NCBI GenBank assembly: GCA_003024985.2
Contig: PXIH01S0015715.1
DNA length: 15,059 bases
Source of the DNA: Euperipatoides rowelli
Taxonomy: Eukaryota > Onychophora > Udeonychophora > Euonychophora > Peripatopsidae
Direction: 5' to 3' (one strand)
How positions within the stretch are numbered: the stretch's first letter is position 1; each line of letters starts with the position of its first letter. A program made the position numbers and the translations under genes. The notes beneath the pieces are model-generated. The model made no database searches. It was not told the origin of the DNA and worked only from the letters and a program-made list of their open reading frames with translations. Below, piece after piece: positions 1 to 8,990 of the stretch.

Positions 1-119
1 AATGAGTGAGTTCTCCACATGTTATACTTTTGTGCAATGGTCTTGAAAAGGAATAACAGGAACAAGAACTGATCAGCAAACACTTTATTACAAGACAAAA
101 TAAACAAAATGATGAAAGA

Positions 120-157
120 AAACCCTGAGATAAACCATTCACATGGCATCAGGGTTT
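120..157. repeat. Inverted repeat / hairpin 1
   Basis: A perfect 9-bp inverted repeat: AAACCCTGA at 120-128 and TCAGGGTTT at 149-157. The 20-nt loop contains a second small stem, CCAT at 135-138 with ATGG at 143-146. The arms are seen directly; a role is not known. Confidence 0.6.
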
Positions 158-238
158 CTAACTTTTCGGAAATGCCTATGCCTTCCCAGCTACAGAAAGA
201 AAAAAATGAAGTAAACAGTAAACACAACAGCTGCTCGC

Positions 239-259
239 TGGAAAGGCAAAGCCTTTCCA
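239..259. repeat. Inverted repeat / hairpin 2
   Basis: A perfect 9-bp inverted repeat: TGGAAAGGC at 239-247 and GCCTTTCCA at 251-259, closing a 3-nt AAA loop. This is the tightest hairpin in the window. There is no T-run after it, and it is not a bacterial-type terminator in this context. Confidence 0.65.
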
Positions 260-288
260 ATATGTGGCTCAAAGTTTTTGAATGCACG

Positions 289-312
289 CTCCCTTTTAAA
301 TCATAAAGGGAG
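289..312. repeat. Inverted repeat / hairpin 3
   Basis: A perfect 8-bp inverted repeat: CTCCCTTT at 289-296 and AAAGGGAG at 305-312, with an 8-nt loop and one possible outer G-U pair (288/313). It lies 30 nt after hairpin 2. Confidence 0.6.
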
Positions 313-660
313 TGAGTATGCAAATTAACAGAAATTCATTAATTAGTTAATCAATACATTTAGGCGAGGGACAATCCCATGAGCCTTTGAGCGCTACACA
401 TAGAGATGGAGAGTTGCATTATTTATAGTAATTCTATTTCAGTATATTTTATGCTTGGAGAGTTATAGTAGTTTGTCTATTATTATTGAACTGTTTATTG
501 GTTATTTGAAGAGTTATTGCTCAATAATTTTGAAAAGTGCAAGCTTAGGAGGTTTCACGTGTCCTTTATAATCCAGTTTGTGCATTCAGAGCCCTAGCGC
601 TGTAATATTTTGTCGCTTGCTGCTGTGGACAGTATTGCTTAATTTGTTGGAAATTTTACC

Positions 661-1301
661 ATGGCCCAGTTCAGTATGTAAACCAATGTTATTAATTATA
701 AAGAAAATTTAGTTGCAAATTTTTGAAGGTATGCCTCTTTGGAAGAGGGTACATCTACTGTGTGTGTGACTCCACGATAGTTACAAGCCATCACGGTTTT
801 AGTTTACACATCTCATTGATGTTTTGGAGGAAATTGGCTTGTTGGATAAACTTCTTGAGTTTAGTCGGCTTGACAATTCATTCTATAACTTCATAGACTT
901 TGACTCAGAGCAGGCGTTAGAGACTTTTGTTAAGGAGTTTACCTCGTTAGGTGAGCTGTATGTGGTTTATCCTAATAATATGCCTTCCTTAAATATCATT
1001 GATATCACCTTATTATGGATGCCTGTGAAGGTGGTTATTAAGGAAATTTCCAGTTTGTTAAAGCCATATGGAGATTGGAGAGGTGCTGACGATTAAGGCG
1101 ACACAGATCAAGATTAATGAATCTAGGTACATTAGTATTACATCTGTATTTCTTTCATTTGCCTTTAATGCTGATTCTTCAGTGAATGACTTACCTTATG
1201 CTATTGACTCATCGAACGGGCTCAGAGGATGGCTTCAGATAAAAATTNGTAAGCCTATCTGTTTTCAGTGCAGGAAGGATGAGCACACTATTTATTGCTA
1301 A
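661..1301 (+). pseudogene. LINE element 1 ORF1 (gag-like nucleic-acid-binding protein), broken
   Basis: This is probably the ORF1 protein that coats the element RNA. I place the start at the ATG at 661 because it sits in ACCATGG, a strong Kozak context, and the downstream reading fits an ORF1 N-terminus despite in-frame stops (for example at 679 and 724). The reading moves to the frame open at 824-1096, where a beta-strand-like stretch leads to LLKPYG. It then moves at about 1068 to a third frame, giving EVLTIKATQIKI and ending in PICFQCRKDEHTIYC at about 1256-1300. The YG-x-VL-x-I block and terminal cysteine knuckle resemble gag-like ORF1 of Tx1-type LINEs. The knuckle is C-X2-C-X4-H-X3-C, one residue short of the usual CCHC spacing. 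An N lies at 1248. Family-level call only; function is inferred. Confidence 0.6.
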
Positions 1302-1450
1302 TAGTCCATTTTGATGGTGCACGAGATGTAAGGAATTTTGTGTAAGAGAACATTGCTGCAAAAACACCTATGTGCATGCATTAATAAAGTCTGGGCTGGC
1401 TTTTTTAGTGTAGTCAGAGGTCTTTTGGTGTTCAGTCTGGTGAGGACAAT

Positions 1451-1645
1451 TTGGCGCAGGCCATTGAGTCATCTGTGTCAGATCTGCCTTTGGAGGAGTC
1501 ATCGGATAATGCTTTGGTGGTGAATTCATCTAAGCCTTTTTTGTCTGGTTCCGCAGATGGTGCCAAAAGGATCAAGTCCAATCATCAATTTACGTCAGAT
1601 GACCAGTCTACTATTGCTTCTGGAATTCATTTGAAAGGTGATTGA
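1451..1645 (+). pseudogene. LINE element 1 ORF1 C-terminal Ser/Asp-rich tail (possible)
   Basis: About 64 codons are open after the zinc knuckle. The translation is rich in Ser, Asp and Glu, with stretches such as SSVSDLPLEESSDNALVV, and matches no domain I know. Low-complexity acidic/serine tails after the knuckle are common in LINE ORF1 proteins, so I read this as the ORF1 tail after a further frame change. It could also be an unrelated chance frame. The stop at 1643-1645 may not be the original end, since a further readable stretch follows to about 1800. Confidence 0.35.
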
Positions 1646-2331
1646 TTGTCCTTTACCAAGCTAGCATTGAACAATGGTGATTCTGCATCTGAAATTCTGA
1701 ATATACTTGAGTGGTGGGGGCATTCTCAGCTGGCGGCTGGGGTTGGAATTTGTCACTGTGTTGCTTTNTACATGGTTAGTTCAAGTCTTCGATTACACCT
1801 GTGGTGTTAGTTGTCAGCACTCCTTTTTTTTTGTTTATTCTTTGTAGCCGATGGCATTGGCTTTAAATTTTGTCATATGGTGCTGCTTAATATATTTTCC
1901 AGTGTTGATGAGTTGTGGATTACCTTGTCGACAATCAGGGAGATGATGGTTGGCCTCTTTATTTTATATAGGCTGTTGCGCCACAAGGTAAATCATCTTG
2001 TATCCAGAGTGTCAAATGTCAGTTCTAGCCAATGATTGTAAGATGGCAGGTGCAGTATTTCTTTTTTGCTTATCATTTGCTTAATGTTATTGTTTTATTC
2101 CTATTCTCACCTTCTGGCTATCTTCTGTAGTGTGTGGAATACGAACAGGTGCCATATAGGATATGGTGTGGTACTATGCAAGGTGTACTTTTATATGTAT
2201 TTAGATTGTAAATTTTACCTATATTACATTAAGTTTTTTCTTCTACTGAATCTTTTGTATTTTATTTATGTCAAAGGTAGTGACTTCCATAAGATAATGG
2301 TAACTATAAGGTTTTTTTTTCAGTAGTTATT
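1646..2331. other. Inter-ORF spacer of LINE element 1, no gene
   Basis: This stretch lies between the ORF1 remnant and the endonuclease. It is T-rich, with hydrophobic translations such as those at 1811-2035 and 2066-2326 that are typical of poly-T-rich DNA and show no domain. An N lies at 1768. I see no promoter or RNA gene. Confidence 0.5.
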
Positions 2332-3165
2332 TTGGGTATTTTTTTTCTTTTGTTTATTCACGGGATAGCAAGTTTAGGTTCATGTTTTGAGTTTTTATCC
2401 CTTAACATCCAGGGGCTGAAATCTTTTAGAAATAAGCAATTATTGTATAAGTACTTATTAAGAACTCAGGTCAGCATTGCTTTCATCCAAGAGACTAAGA
2501 TTAGAAAGCAGGCTATGTCAACCTTGAGAATGTTTGANNGTCAGTATAATGTTTTTCATGGTTCATCATATTCCTCTAAGAGAGGTGTTGTAATTCTTAT
2601 TGATAAGGCTTTGGGTCTTACCCATTTTCGTATTGTTAGGTCTACTGACAGATATATCATTCTTGAGTTGTTGATGTTGGGTACAAAATTTGCTCTAGTA
2701 AACTATTACGCTCCTAATGATCTAGTGCTTAATATGTTTTTATTAAAGGAGATTATATCATATGTACCGGTGGTCAGCTCTCTCATTTTGGCTTGTGACT
2801 TCAATGTCAGGAGTTTGTCCTCAGTGCTGGAGTTTGAGAATTATGTGAAGGCTTTTCAGGTCAAGGATGCGGCATTTATTAGCATTTTAGCTCATGTTCC
2901 TACGCATTTCGCAAAGACCTGAAATGGGTTGGACTATGTTTTTTTTTCAAATATCCGGCCTTGAAGTTGAATTTGTATCAGGTTTCGCCATTAAGTTTCT
3001 CTGATTAGGGCTACTGTTTACATTGGGGATCAGCAGCATTTCGTTTTGCATTCTTCTTTTGATTTTAGTCTCTTGAATCGAACAATTTTTTATTCATATG
3101 CCTTTTCACTATTTTCCTCCAGGGTGTTGATCTTATATGATGGTACAGTTTTAAGGATCAGTTGA
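2332..3165 (+). pseudogene. LINE element 1 APE-type endonuclease domain, broken
   Basis: This domain nicks target DNA to start target-primed reverse transcription. Counting from 2332 in one frame (196 codons), the family motifs appear in order: LSLNIQG (Asn near residue 25), FIQETK (Glu 54), KRGVVILI (84-90), NYYAPND (124-130) and CDFN (155-158, normally GDFN), then a Thr-His pair near 191. The frame stops at TGA 2920, but NGLDYVFFS continues the usual domain end, so that stop is a lesion. The next frame gives PLSFSD followed by TAG at 3006, exactly where the catalytic SDH histidine should sit. RATVYIGDQ then reads in another frame from 3007. Two Ns lie at 2538-2539. The first TTG-like codon at 2332 is not a convincing start; the true ORF2 start is unclear. 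Confidence 0.8.
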
Positions 3166-3483
3166 CAGGTTTAGTCCTTAAAGCATCCAGTAATATCAAG
3201 AGGGGTTTGAACGTAAGAATGTTTCAGTTACAGAATTATATTGATGCCATGAAAAATATAGGTAGAGCATCTATACCTTTTTATATTAAGTGCAAGCAGC
3301 AGTTGTCTGTGCTGTTGAACATAGGGATAGTGCTAATTATATTATGTTTAGAAAGAGGATCATGGCAACCACTGATCAATTGAATTATCTCACTTCACTG
3401 AAGATTTTCAATAGACCTAGCACCTTCAAGATTACTGCAGTTAAGCAGGGTGATCAGTTTTTTCTGGTGATAGTCTGATCCAG
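3166..3483 (+). pseudogene. LINE element 1 endonuclease-RT linker, broken
   Basis: Two overlapping short frames (3162-3383 and 3290-3478) cover the position where L1/Tx1 ORF2 has its endonuclease-RT linker. Their translations (for example LQNYIDAMKNIGRA and NYLTSLKIFNRPSTFKI) are lysine-rich and plausible for that linker but carry no diagnostic motif. The call rests on position between the endonuclease and the RT and on plus-strand continuity. Confidence 0.45.
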
Positions 3484-4440
3484 GTGTTACTAGATCATAA
3501 TTTTCGTATTTCTGATGATCAGGTGCATCTTAGTTTGATTACCGATGGCTTCTTTGATTTTACTATTGATTCTAACACGACTCAGTATATTTTTGATATT
3601 GATAAGTTCATTTTTTCTCATTTAGAATTAGTGAATAAGCGCAGTACACTTGGACATGACTTGATCTCTTACCCTTTGTTTAGGTTGGTAAACCATATTT
3701 TTGTGTCGAATTGTATTGGGCTGTTTAATCAATTTATTTCTAAACCTATATTTTATCAGCCATTCATGATCTTCTTTCCTAAGAGTTTGGTGTGTAATGT
3801 AAGTGATAATAGTCTTGATGGCTTTCACCTATTAATATTAAAAATTTGGACTCTAAGGTACCGGTATATGCAAAGATTTTAAATGCCAAATTGAATGTCT
3901 TATTGCCTGACAAGCTTTCATTGTTTCAGTTTTCCTTAAAGGGGCGGAACATACATAACGCCATTCATTTAATATGCAACTTTATTGATCAAGCAAAACA
4001 AAATGAAAAAAGCAGCCATTATTATTTTTAGATATTTCTAAAGCTTTTGATCAGGTCAATCACAGATATTTGGCATCTAGGGTCATGGAGTGTTTTGGCC
4101 ACTTTAATTTATCCAAAGGCTTGATTACTCACATCTGCAACAAACAAGTTTTTTTAAACAAAATGGGGCATTGTACGACGCTATTGTATTAAAATAGGGC
4201 ATCACCCAAGGGTCGCCCCTCAGTTCGAATTTATTCGCTATTTATATAGATGAACTAATTAATAAGCATAATAAAAATTGGGGTTAAATTTTTGAAATAA
4301 TGACTTCATCATTACTGCGTTTTCGTTTGTTGATGATGTAACTATTCTAGTGAAGGATAAGCGATCATTATCATATGTGTTTTCTTTAATTGAGGCCTTT
4401 TCTCGTCTTACCGGGTCTACCTTAACCAGCTTAAAACTTT
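3484..4440 (+). pseudogene. LINE element 1 reverse transcriptase, catalytic motifs in scattered frames
   Basis: This was the RT that copies element RNA into the nicked target. The N-terminal block (TLGHDLISYPLF, then FFPKS) is in the frame open at 3484-3838. From 3828 a second frame gives PINIKNLDSKVPVYAKILNA and then the KGRNIHNAI block. Motif A is LDISKAFDQVNH at 4028-4063 in a third frame, with its Asp at 4031. Motif B is GITQGSPLSSNLFAIYIDEL from 4198 in a fourth reading. Motif C is FVDDVTILV from 4326, with both aspartates at 4332-4337. All catalytic acidic residues survive, while at least four frame changes and several stops break the protein. GHDL replaces the commoner GPDG. I am confident it is an RT; the clade is inferred. 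Confidence 0.85.
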
Positions 4441-5026
4441 TGTATGGAAGCCATATCCTGACATTATGCTTAGGCCCTTTTCTCATGTCAAGCCCAATAT
4501 CATTTTGGGATTGCCATATCCTTTCCAAGGTAGTGTCTTTAGATGGAAGGTACAGGCTGATTTGTTGGATCAATTTATATTAATGTCTTTGAAGATTCAA
4601 AACAAGTATCTTTCTCTCAAAACCAGAGTCACTGTTGTTAATATGTTCTTTTTTCCGAAGTTAAGTTTTTATATTCCCCATGTTAAGTTCACCAAATCAT
4701 TCATGAATCAGGTGTATTCAGTGTGTAATAAGTTTTTATGGCACATGAAGTTGGTGCCCATTAGCAGGAAGTCCTTGCTATTACCCCCTCATATGGGGGA
4801 CATGAGTCTGCATGACTTGTGCATATTGATCGATACAGTTAGGGCGAATGGGTGGGTTAGTTTTTGTTCATTTTTTCATCAGACCTTTGTCTTTATGCAG
4901 GTTCTGCCTTCTGATACTCCTCCGCCACTGTCTAGGCAATCATCTTTTTATATTCTTAATGTTGCCTATAGGGAGCTAGTTGATGTAATGGGTGTTCAGC
5001 ATGCACCTAAGTTTTCAGACAAATGA
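4436..5026 (+). pseudogene. LINE element 1 RT thumb/connector region
   Basis: After motif C the frame changes in the A/T run near 4434-4441, restoring KTFVWKPYP, the lysine-aromatic block that follows RT motif D in this group (element 2 has KSYVWDL at the same place). The frame is then open to TGA at 5024 and gives a helical region with FLWHM and ISRKSLLLPPHMGDMSLHDL. The last block matches the L1/Tx1 pattern of a basic residue, LPP, then GG-GL-DL, here GDMSLHDL. No catalytic residue is expected here. Confidence 0.7.
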
Positions 5027-5106
5027 TTCACAATCAGTATTTGCAAGATCATGTCCTGAATCGAGTAATATTGCTATGGAGTTTCAAAATACCTATCTAA
5101 GGAGAC

Positions 5107-5518
5107 ATGTATTTTAGAAGTTTTTGCATTCCCCCCAATTTAACTGATTTTTCTTATAAGCTTTTATTTAATGCTAATTTTACTTCTGCATTGCTGGTGG
5201 AGAAATATCATTTAGGCATTAGTAATAAATGTGTATTTTGTGACCTTATTGACAATATGGATTATTTATTGTTTTTATGTTCCTATTTGAGCTTAGAGCT
5301 CTTGTGTTTAAATACTTTAATTATAATTTGGTTAATTCCAATATTCTTAAGTTGATGCTGGTTGTTTTGCAATATAGGAATGTAGGTGGCTGATACTCTA
5401 TGCATGCTTTATTATGTGGAAGAGTCGTAATCTGTTTTTTTTTTATAATATGAAGATGCAACCTAGAGTCTATTTCATTCAGCAGCTTAAAATGCTCCTT
5501 TTAGATCCTCAATTTTGA
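5107..5518 (+). pseudogene. LINE element 1 C-terminal cysteine-rich domain
   Basis: The frame at 5107-5355 contains KCVFCDLIDNMDYLLFLC, corresponding to the C-terminal C-X2-3-C-X7-8-H-X4-C finger of L1/Tx1 ORF2 proteins, but the histidine position reads Tyr. A second frame from 5286 to about 5393 carries FKYFNYNLVNSNILKL. A third from 5384 gives CFIMWKSRNLFF and ends at TGA 5516-5518. Element 2 has the equivalent W-x-SR block before its stop, so 5518 is probably the original ORF2 end. The finger is thought to bind RNA in such elements; this copy is inactive. Confidence 0.65.
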
Positions 5519-6060
5519 GATTTAATAATAAACTATGTGTATCGTACTGTGCTATCCTAGTCAACTTTCTGCGTGATTTTGATTTGAATCATTACCGCTA
5601 TTTCAAAATCATTCATTGCAAATTCAGTCATGCCTGAAGGCAGTATAAACATAACCATTCCGATATCTGTCCCGGAATATGTTTAGGAAAAGGATTAGCT
5701 ATTTCAGTGTAAACATGGCTTTAGACGCATCCATTTGCTCTTGAATCTCTCAGCCATTTTTAGTACATGATCTAGTAGTCTCCATAATATGTCTCTAATA
5801 TATAACTCTATGTAGCATCATTTGTCTATTGATAGTTATTTTTCTTAATAAATCAGCCTACCACCAGACATTTAGTTGATCCCTGTTATTTTATCTACAT
5901 ATTTCACTACTTTATTCCTGTCCCCCCTTTTATTGGTCACTTTAAATTGTGATTTAACATCTAAATATTTATCAATTGTTTAATTTATTTATTTTTTTTT
6001 TTAAAAAAAAAGATATTTCTCCATAAGGGAACTGCAGATATTTTATTTACAAATTATAAT
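5519..6060. other. 3' flank / possible 3' UTR of LINE element 1, no gene
   Basis: No gene is seen. The first ~170 bases may be the element's 3' UTR and contain the hairpin at 5647-5684. No AATAAA plus poly(A) end like that of element 2 is present, so the 3' boundary is undefined. A T11A9 self-complementary tract spans 5992-6011. Confidence 0.5.
5647..5684 (+). repeat. Bulged hairpin downstream of LINE element 1 ORF2
   Basis: AAACAT (5647-5652) pairs with ATGTTT (5679-5684), and ATTCCG (5657-5662) pairs with CGGAAT (5673-5678). There is a 4-nt bulge on the left side and a 10-nt loop. It starts 129 nt after the ORF2 stop. Element 2 has a hairpin starting 137 nt after its stop, also with a 10-nt loop. 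The pairing is seen directly; a shared role is inference. Confidence 0.45.
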
Positions 6061-6640
6061 AAACTATTCTGCTATTACTACACCAGGGGAGGGGCATCAA
6101 GAGCTTGTACAAGCCCCAGGGCAAACATTTTTAAGGGCCCCTTGTTCATGCAGGTAAAAAAAAAAACTATAGTTTTAGTAATAATTATTTATTTAGTTGG
6201 CATATACCTACCTTCTACTGTATATATACTAAAATTAAATTAGGGTTTTCCAGGAATTTATAGAAATAATTTGGGTGTCACTATCCTGCATATCGTAGAG
6301 TAGAAGATAGTATATACGATACAAGTTTAAATATACTAAAAAACATATAATCAAACTTTGAATTCGGCCAGAGGCAGCCAGGCTTACAGAATCCTTGAGT
6401 CTGTATGAGCCCGGGTAATGTTGCCCCTTCTACCCTCTCCCTCTCTTGTCAGTTCTGTACTACACACTCAAGTTCTTCCTCTGCAGGTGTATTCATTATG
6501 TGAATTCAAGTATTTTGGCTCTTTTGAAGGATCAATTTCCCATCCCTGGTTACTCTGTCCTGCCATAACTTTGCAGTTTTCTTGCAAGTCTGTTGTAAAC
6601 TCAGCATATTGCATTTAGAAATATACCATAAAGCTATTGG
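6061..6640. other. No gene recognised; possible old repeat
   Basis: The GC-richer block at 6080-6145 (GGGGAGGGGC, GCCCCAGGGC, GGGCCCC) stands out from the AT-rich surroundings and is followed by an A11 run at 6156-6166, which would suit the edge of an old SINE or processed insertion. The open frame at 6418-6618 has no recognisable domain. I cannot name a family. Confidence 0.35.
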
Positions 6641-6645
6641 ACATT

Positions 6646-6750
6646 AAAAAAAACGAGGATGTACTGCTTTCCAGGGGATTGAACCAGTTCCCCAGTTATG
6701 TATTCCGTACTTGGCCCATACTTTAACCACATGCCCAAGACACTGGGATC
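6646..6750 (-). repeat. tRNA-like Pol III unit, SINE head or tRNA pseudogene
   Basis: On the minus strand an A-box-like TGGGCATGTGG (plus 6727-6737) is followed 41 nt later by a B-box-like GGTTCAATCCC (plus 6675-6685). A run of eight T (plus 6646-6653) then sits where a Pol III terminator would be. Match to the consensus boxes is about 9 of 11 each, and the spacing is normal for tRNA-derived SINEs. I could not fold a convincing acceptor stem or T-stem, so this is not an intact tRNA. It is more likely the head of a tRNA-derived SINE or a decayed tRNA gene. Confidence 0.45.
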
Positions 6751-7690
6751 ATTTTTTAAATATTGTTTTATACTTTATTATCTATTATTATTTAATGTTT
6801 AGATCAAATTCCATAATTTTCCCACCAATATGGCTGACGGTATTAAGTTGAAATTATCTAGATCGGCGCTCAGCAAAAAATTATTTCCCCTCTAGATTAT
6901 CCTAGGGTTCAGGGTTAAAGTAAGGTTAGGACTGTAAAGAAAATATACTAAAATCTGCGAGAAAAAATACTAATTCCACACGCGACTCCTAGCGTCAATT
7001 ATGTTGGCGGGCAGATAACGGAATATGACCAAAGTTTGTTTATATTTTCTCTAACTATTGTGGCAGTTACAGAATAAAGAGGAAACATTAAGACAGTTTT
7101 AAATATTATTTCCATTTTTTTTCCAACAGAGGCGCTGCAAGGAAACACAATTTACAGTGACTAGATAGATAGATGAAACTCTCTAATGAGTCATAAAGAT
7201 ATTAATAGAAACTATAAAGTTTAAGTAAAAATTTTCTACTAAACAAATTCAAAACTGACATTTTTTTAAAAAAAAAAATCAGACTAGTTAATTATAAAAG
7301 TTTCTTCATTATTTTTGTATTTTGAATATTAATAAAAGCTCAAAAGGGTTGCATATTACATTTTAAAACATTCCAGTTTATTACAAATTATTAATTAGAG
7401 TAATTTACAAGTTGCTTTTAGTTTCTATAATTAAAAATTCAAGAGTTTAAATGAAATAGCATTTTAAATGTAAATTATTTCGTAAATTTTTAATTATGTT
7501 TTTCTTTTTACTTTAATATAAATTTAATCCCCAAAAATATGCATCCATATTTATAACAAGCAAATCCATAACAAAAATATTGTGTATGATTGAACCTGGT
7601 CCACTTTGGTATACAGCTCTAAGGCACTTTTTTTTTTTTTTACCAGTGATGAACAATTATTATTCATAATATCTCCTACTTGTATTAACA
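6751..7690. other. No gene; AT-rich repeat-like stretch
   Basis: No coding region is supported. Visible items are a degenerate GGGTTA-like string at 6903-6930, T7A11 at 7261-7278, a short GATA run near 7164, and T-runs near 7628-7642. The last run may lie just beyond the end of the minus-strand copia pol. No LTR, primer-binding site or clear polypurine tract could be identified. Confidence 0.45.
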
Positions 7691-7699
7691 TATTTTTAT

Positions 7700-8065
7700 A
7701 GTTGTTCACATCCTATCCAGCCTTTTCTTAGTTACACCTTTGTGAGTATATCTGTCTCTAATACTTTTGTAGGTTTATTCACCAGGAGCATTGATCCTCT
7801 TTCCATTTATTTTCTCGCTTTGTAGATTTATCACTCAAAGTGTTGTGTTGCTTGTCCCTCCTGCTCTATTCCCACTTCTCTGCTGATTTACAGCATATAT
7901 TTTAACTGGTTTAATAAGGTATTCCATCATGTCTTGTTTAACACATTCGCCATGGGTTTTCTTGAGCAGTTCACAAATAGCATTCATCTCTGCTTTGCTG
8001 GTTGATAATTTAACAAGTTCTTGCTTTCTGGTTTGGCACTTTGTTAATGATTTTACAATCATCAC
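7700..8065 (-). pseudogene. Copia RNase H domain and Pol C-terminus, broken
   Basis: This domain normally removes the RNA strand after reverse transcription. The minus-strand frame 8065-7835 contains RKQELVKLSTSKAEMNAICE, the copia RNase H block usually written as (S/K)KQ-x-x-VALST-x-EAE-Y-x-A, followed by KIYAVNQQ in place of the usual CDNQ. Beyond a frame change, the minus strand over 7701-7758 gives DRYTHKGVTKKRLDRM, matching the ADI-x-TK-x-L end of copia Pol. Asp is replaced at the IYAVN site, so the enzyme would be impaired even if the frame were whole. Confidence 0.75.
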
Positions 8066-8519
8066 ACAATAACTGGTTTGTGACCTCCTATCCCCCTAGA
8101 ACATCAACTGGCATCATAACTAGCATACAAACAGCCCACCTGATCTGTATTCTTCACACAGATCTTTTGTTTCTTATAAGTGCCCCATTATTCTTTTTGT
8201 AGCTGCAATATGCTTATGTCTTACCTCATTATACAATTAAACTTTGTTCACTGCATACATTATATCTTGTAGTGTGTCATTAGAAATAAATACTAGTGAT
8301 ATTATTTCTGATATTTTTTAAATCTGTTTTCAATGTTTTGGTTTGTATCCACAGGTGTAAAGGTTTGCAATCTAACACTAACATACATTTTTAAAGTTTT
8401 ATTTTTTCTATCTGTCCTTCTTAATTTCGTGTATATTCTCTATTTCCTTATTTTGGTCCCTAAAAACACATTATCTTCTACCTTTCCTCTCACTTTAAAT
8501 TTCTTTTGCAAGGTTCTTA

Positions 8520-8990
8520 AGTAATTTTTCAATCCACCATCATTTGTTCATATAGCTATGCCATCATCAACATAGATTCCAAAATGATAAATTATTTTTC
8601 CTTTCTGTTGATATATACACTGGGACCAATAATTTATAATCATTTTAATCCTATCCTTGTCAAAGTTTCATTTAATATTATATTCAAATTCTTCTTGGAC
8701 TGTGTTAGGCCATATAAACTTTTATGTATACCTTTATATAATTTACAAACTATTTTTATGTAATTTATAAACTATTTTTGTGTATTTCTTGAGCTCACCA
8801 TGTAAACAATGTCTTAACGTCATTATACAAGTTTTATTTTGCAGCTAACACTATTATTAATCTTGTCCTTTGGGGAATAACTCTCATTATAACTAATTCC
8901 ACTAATTTGATCATTTCCTGCCACAACTAATCTCATTTTGTGTCTTATCACTTTGCTTTTACTATCACATTTCAAACTATGAACTCATCC
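8520..8990 (-). pseudogene. Copia reverse transcriptase, broken
   Basis: Read on the minus strand, several copia RT landmarks appear in order. They are MRLVVAGNDQISGISYNESY (about 8960-8895, the 'arg-leu-val-ala-x-gly ... ile-x-tyr-x-glu' block), CLHGELKKY (about 8814-8780, normally FLHGEL), KSLYGLTQSKKNLN (about 8724-8682, normally LYGLKQ), and GIYVDDGIAI (8580-8551) with the YVDD catalytic box at 8574-8563. A 22-bp tandem duplication at 8739-8782 lies between two of these motifs and breaks the frame. A stop follows GIAI. The catalytic aspartates are kept. Confidence 0.8.
8739..8782. repeat. 22-bp tandem duplication within copia RT
   Basis: Two adjacent 22-bp copies (8739-8760 and 8761-8782) differ at 2 positions (C/T and A/G). 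Since 22 is not a multiple of three, the duplication shifts the minus-strand RT frame. It looks like a local slippage duplication after insertion. Confidence 0.7.

Larger units (their letters stand above)
1..660. other. Non-coding leader with hairpin cluster
   Basis: I see no credible gene in this stretch. The one short open frame near 109-306 has no recognisable domain and runs straight through palindromes, so I treat it as chance. The visible structure is three close inverted repeats between 120 and 312, annotated separately. Because the ORF1 remnant of LINE element 1 begins at 661, part of this stretch could be that element's 5' UTR, but no 5' boundary or target-site duplication is visible. 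Confidence 0.5.
661..5518 (+). mobile_element. LINE element 1, L1/Tx1-like, degenerate two-ORF relic
   Basis: This is a nearly full-length but dead non-LTR retrotransposon. In order it holds an ORF1 with a CCHC-like knuckle (661-1645), an APE-type endonuclease (2332-about 3165), an RT (about 3484-4440), a thumb/connector (4436-5026) and a C-terminal cysteine-rich region (5107-5518). That order is the established architecture of L1/Tx1-type elements. ORF2 changes frame at least eight times and has in-frame stops at the endonuclease end and elsewhere. Element 2 (11373-13968) is a relative: both share QGS-LSS in motif B and DVT, then a TGS, then K-x-x-VW after motif C. Clade assignment comes from motif reading, not a tree. 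The 5' boundary, poly(A) tail and target-site duplication were not found. Confidence 0.8.

Noticed and set aside
239-259. Rho-independent terminator
   Set aside because: No T-run after the stem, and the window is eukaryotic.
109-306. 65-codon open frame near the window start
   Set aside because: It has no domain, an atypical composition, and runs through three hairpins; most likely chance.
4259-4573. Minus-strand 104-codon frame
   Set aside because: It lies opposite RT motif C and the following region of LINE element 1 and has no domain of its own.
6646-6750. Intact tRNA gene
   Set aside because: No matching acceptor stem and a poorly paired T-arm; kept only as a tRNA-like unit.
6903-6930. 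Interstitial telomere repeat
   Set aside because: Only two or three imperfect GGGTTA-like units; too degenerate to call telomeric.
7628-7642. Copia polypurine tract / LTR start
   Set aside because: The T-run reads as poly(A) on the copia strand, but no TG...CA terminal sequence or repeated LTR could be found.
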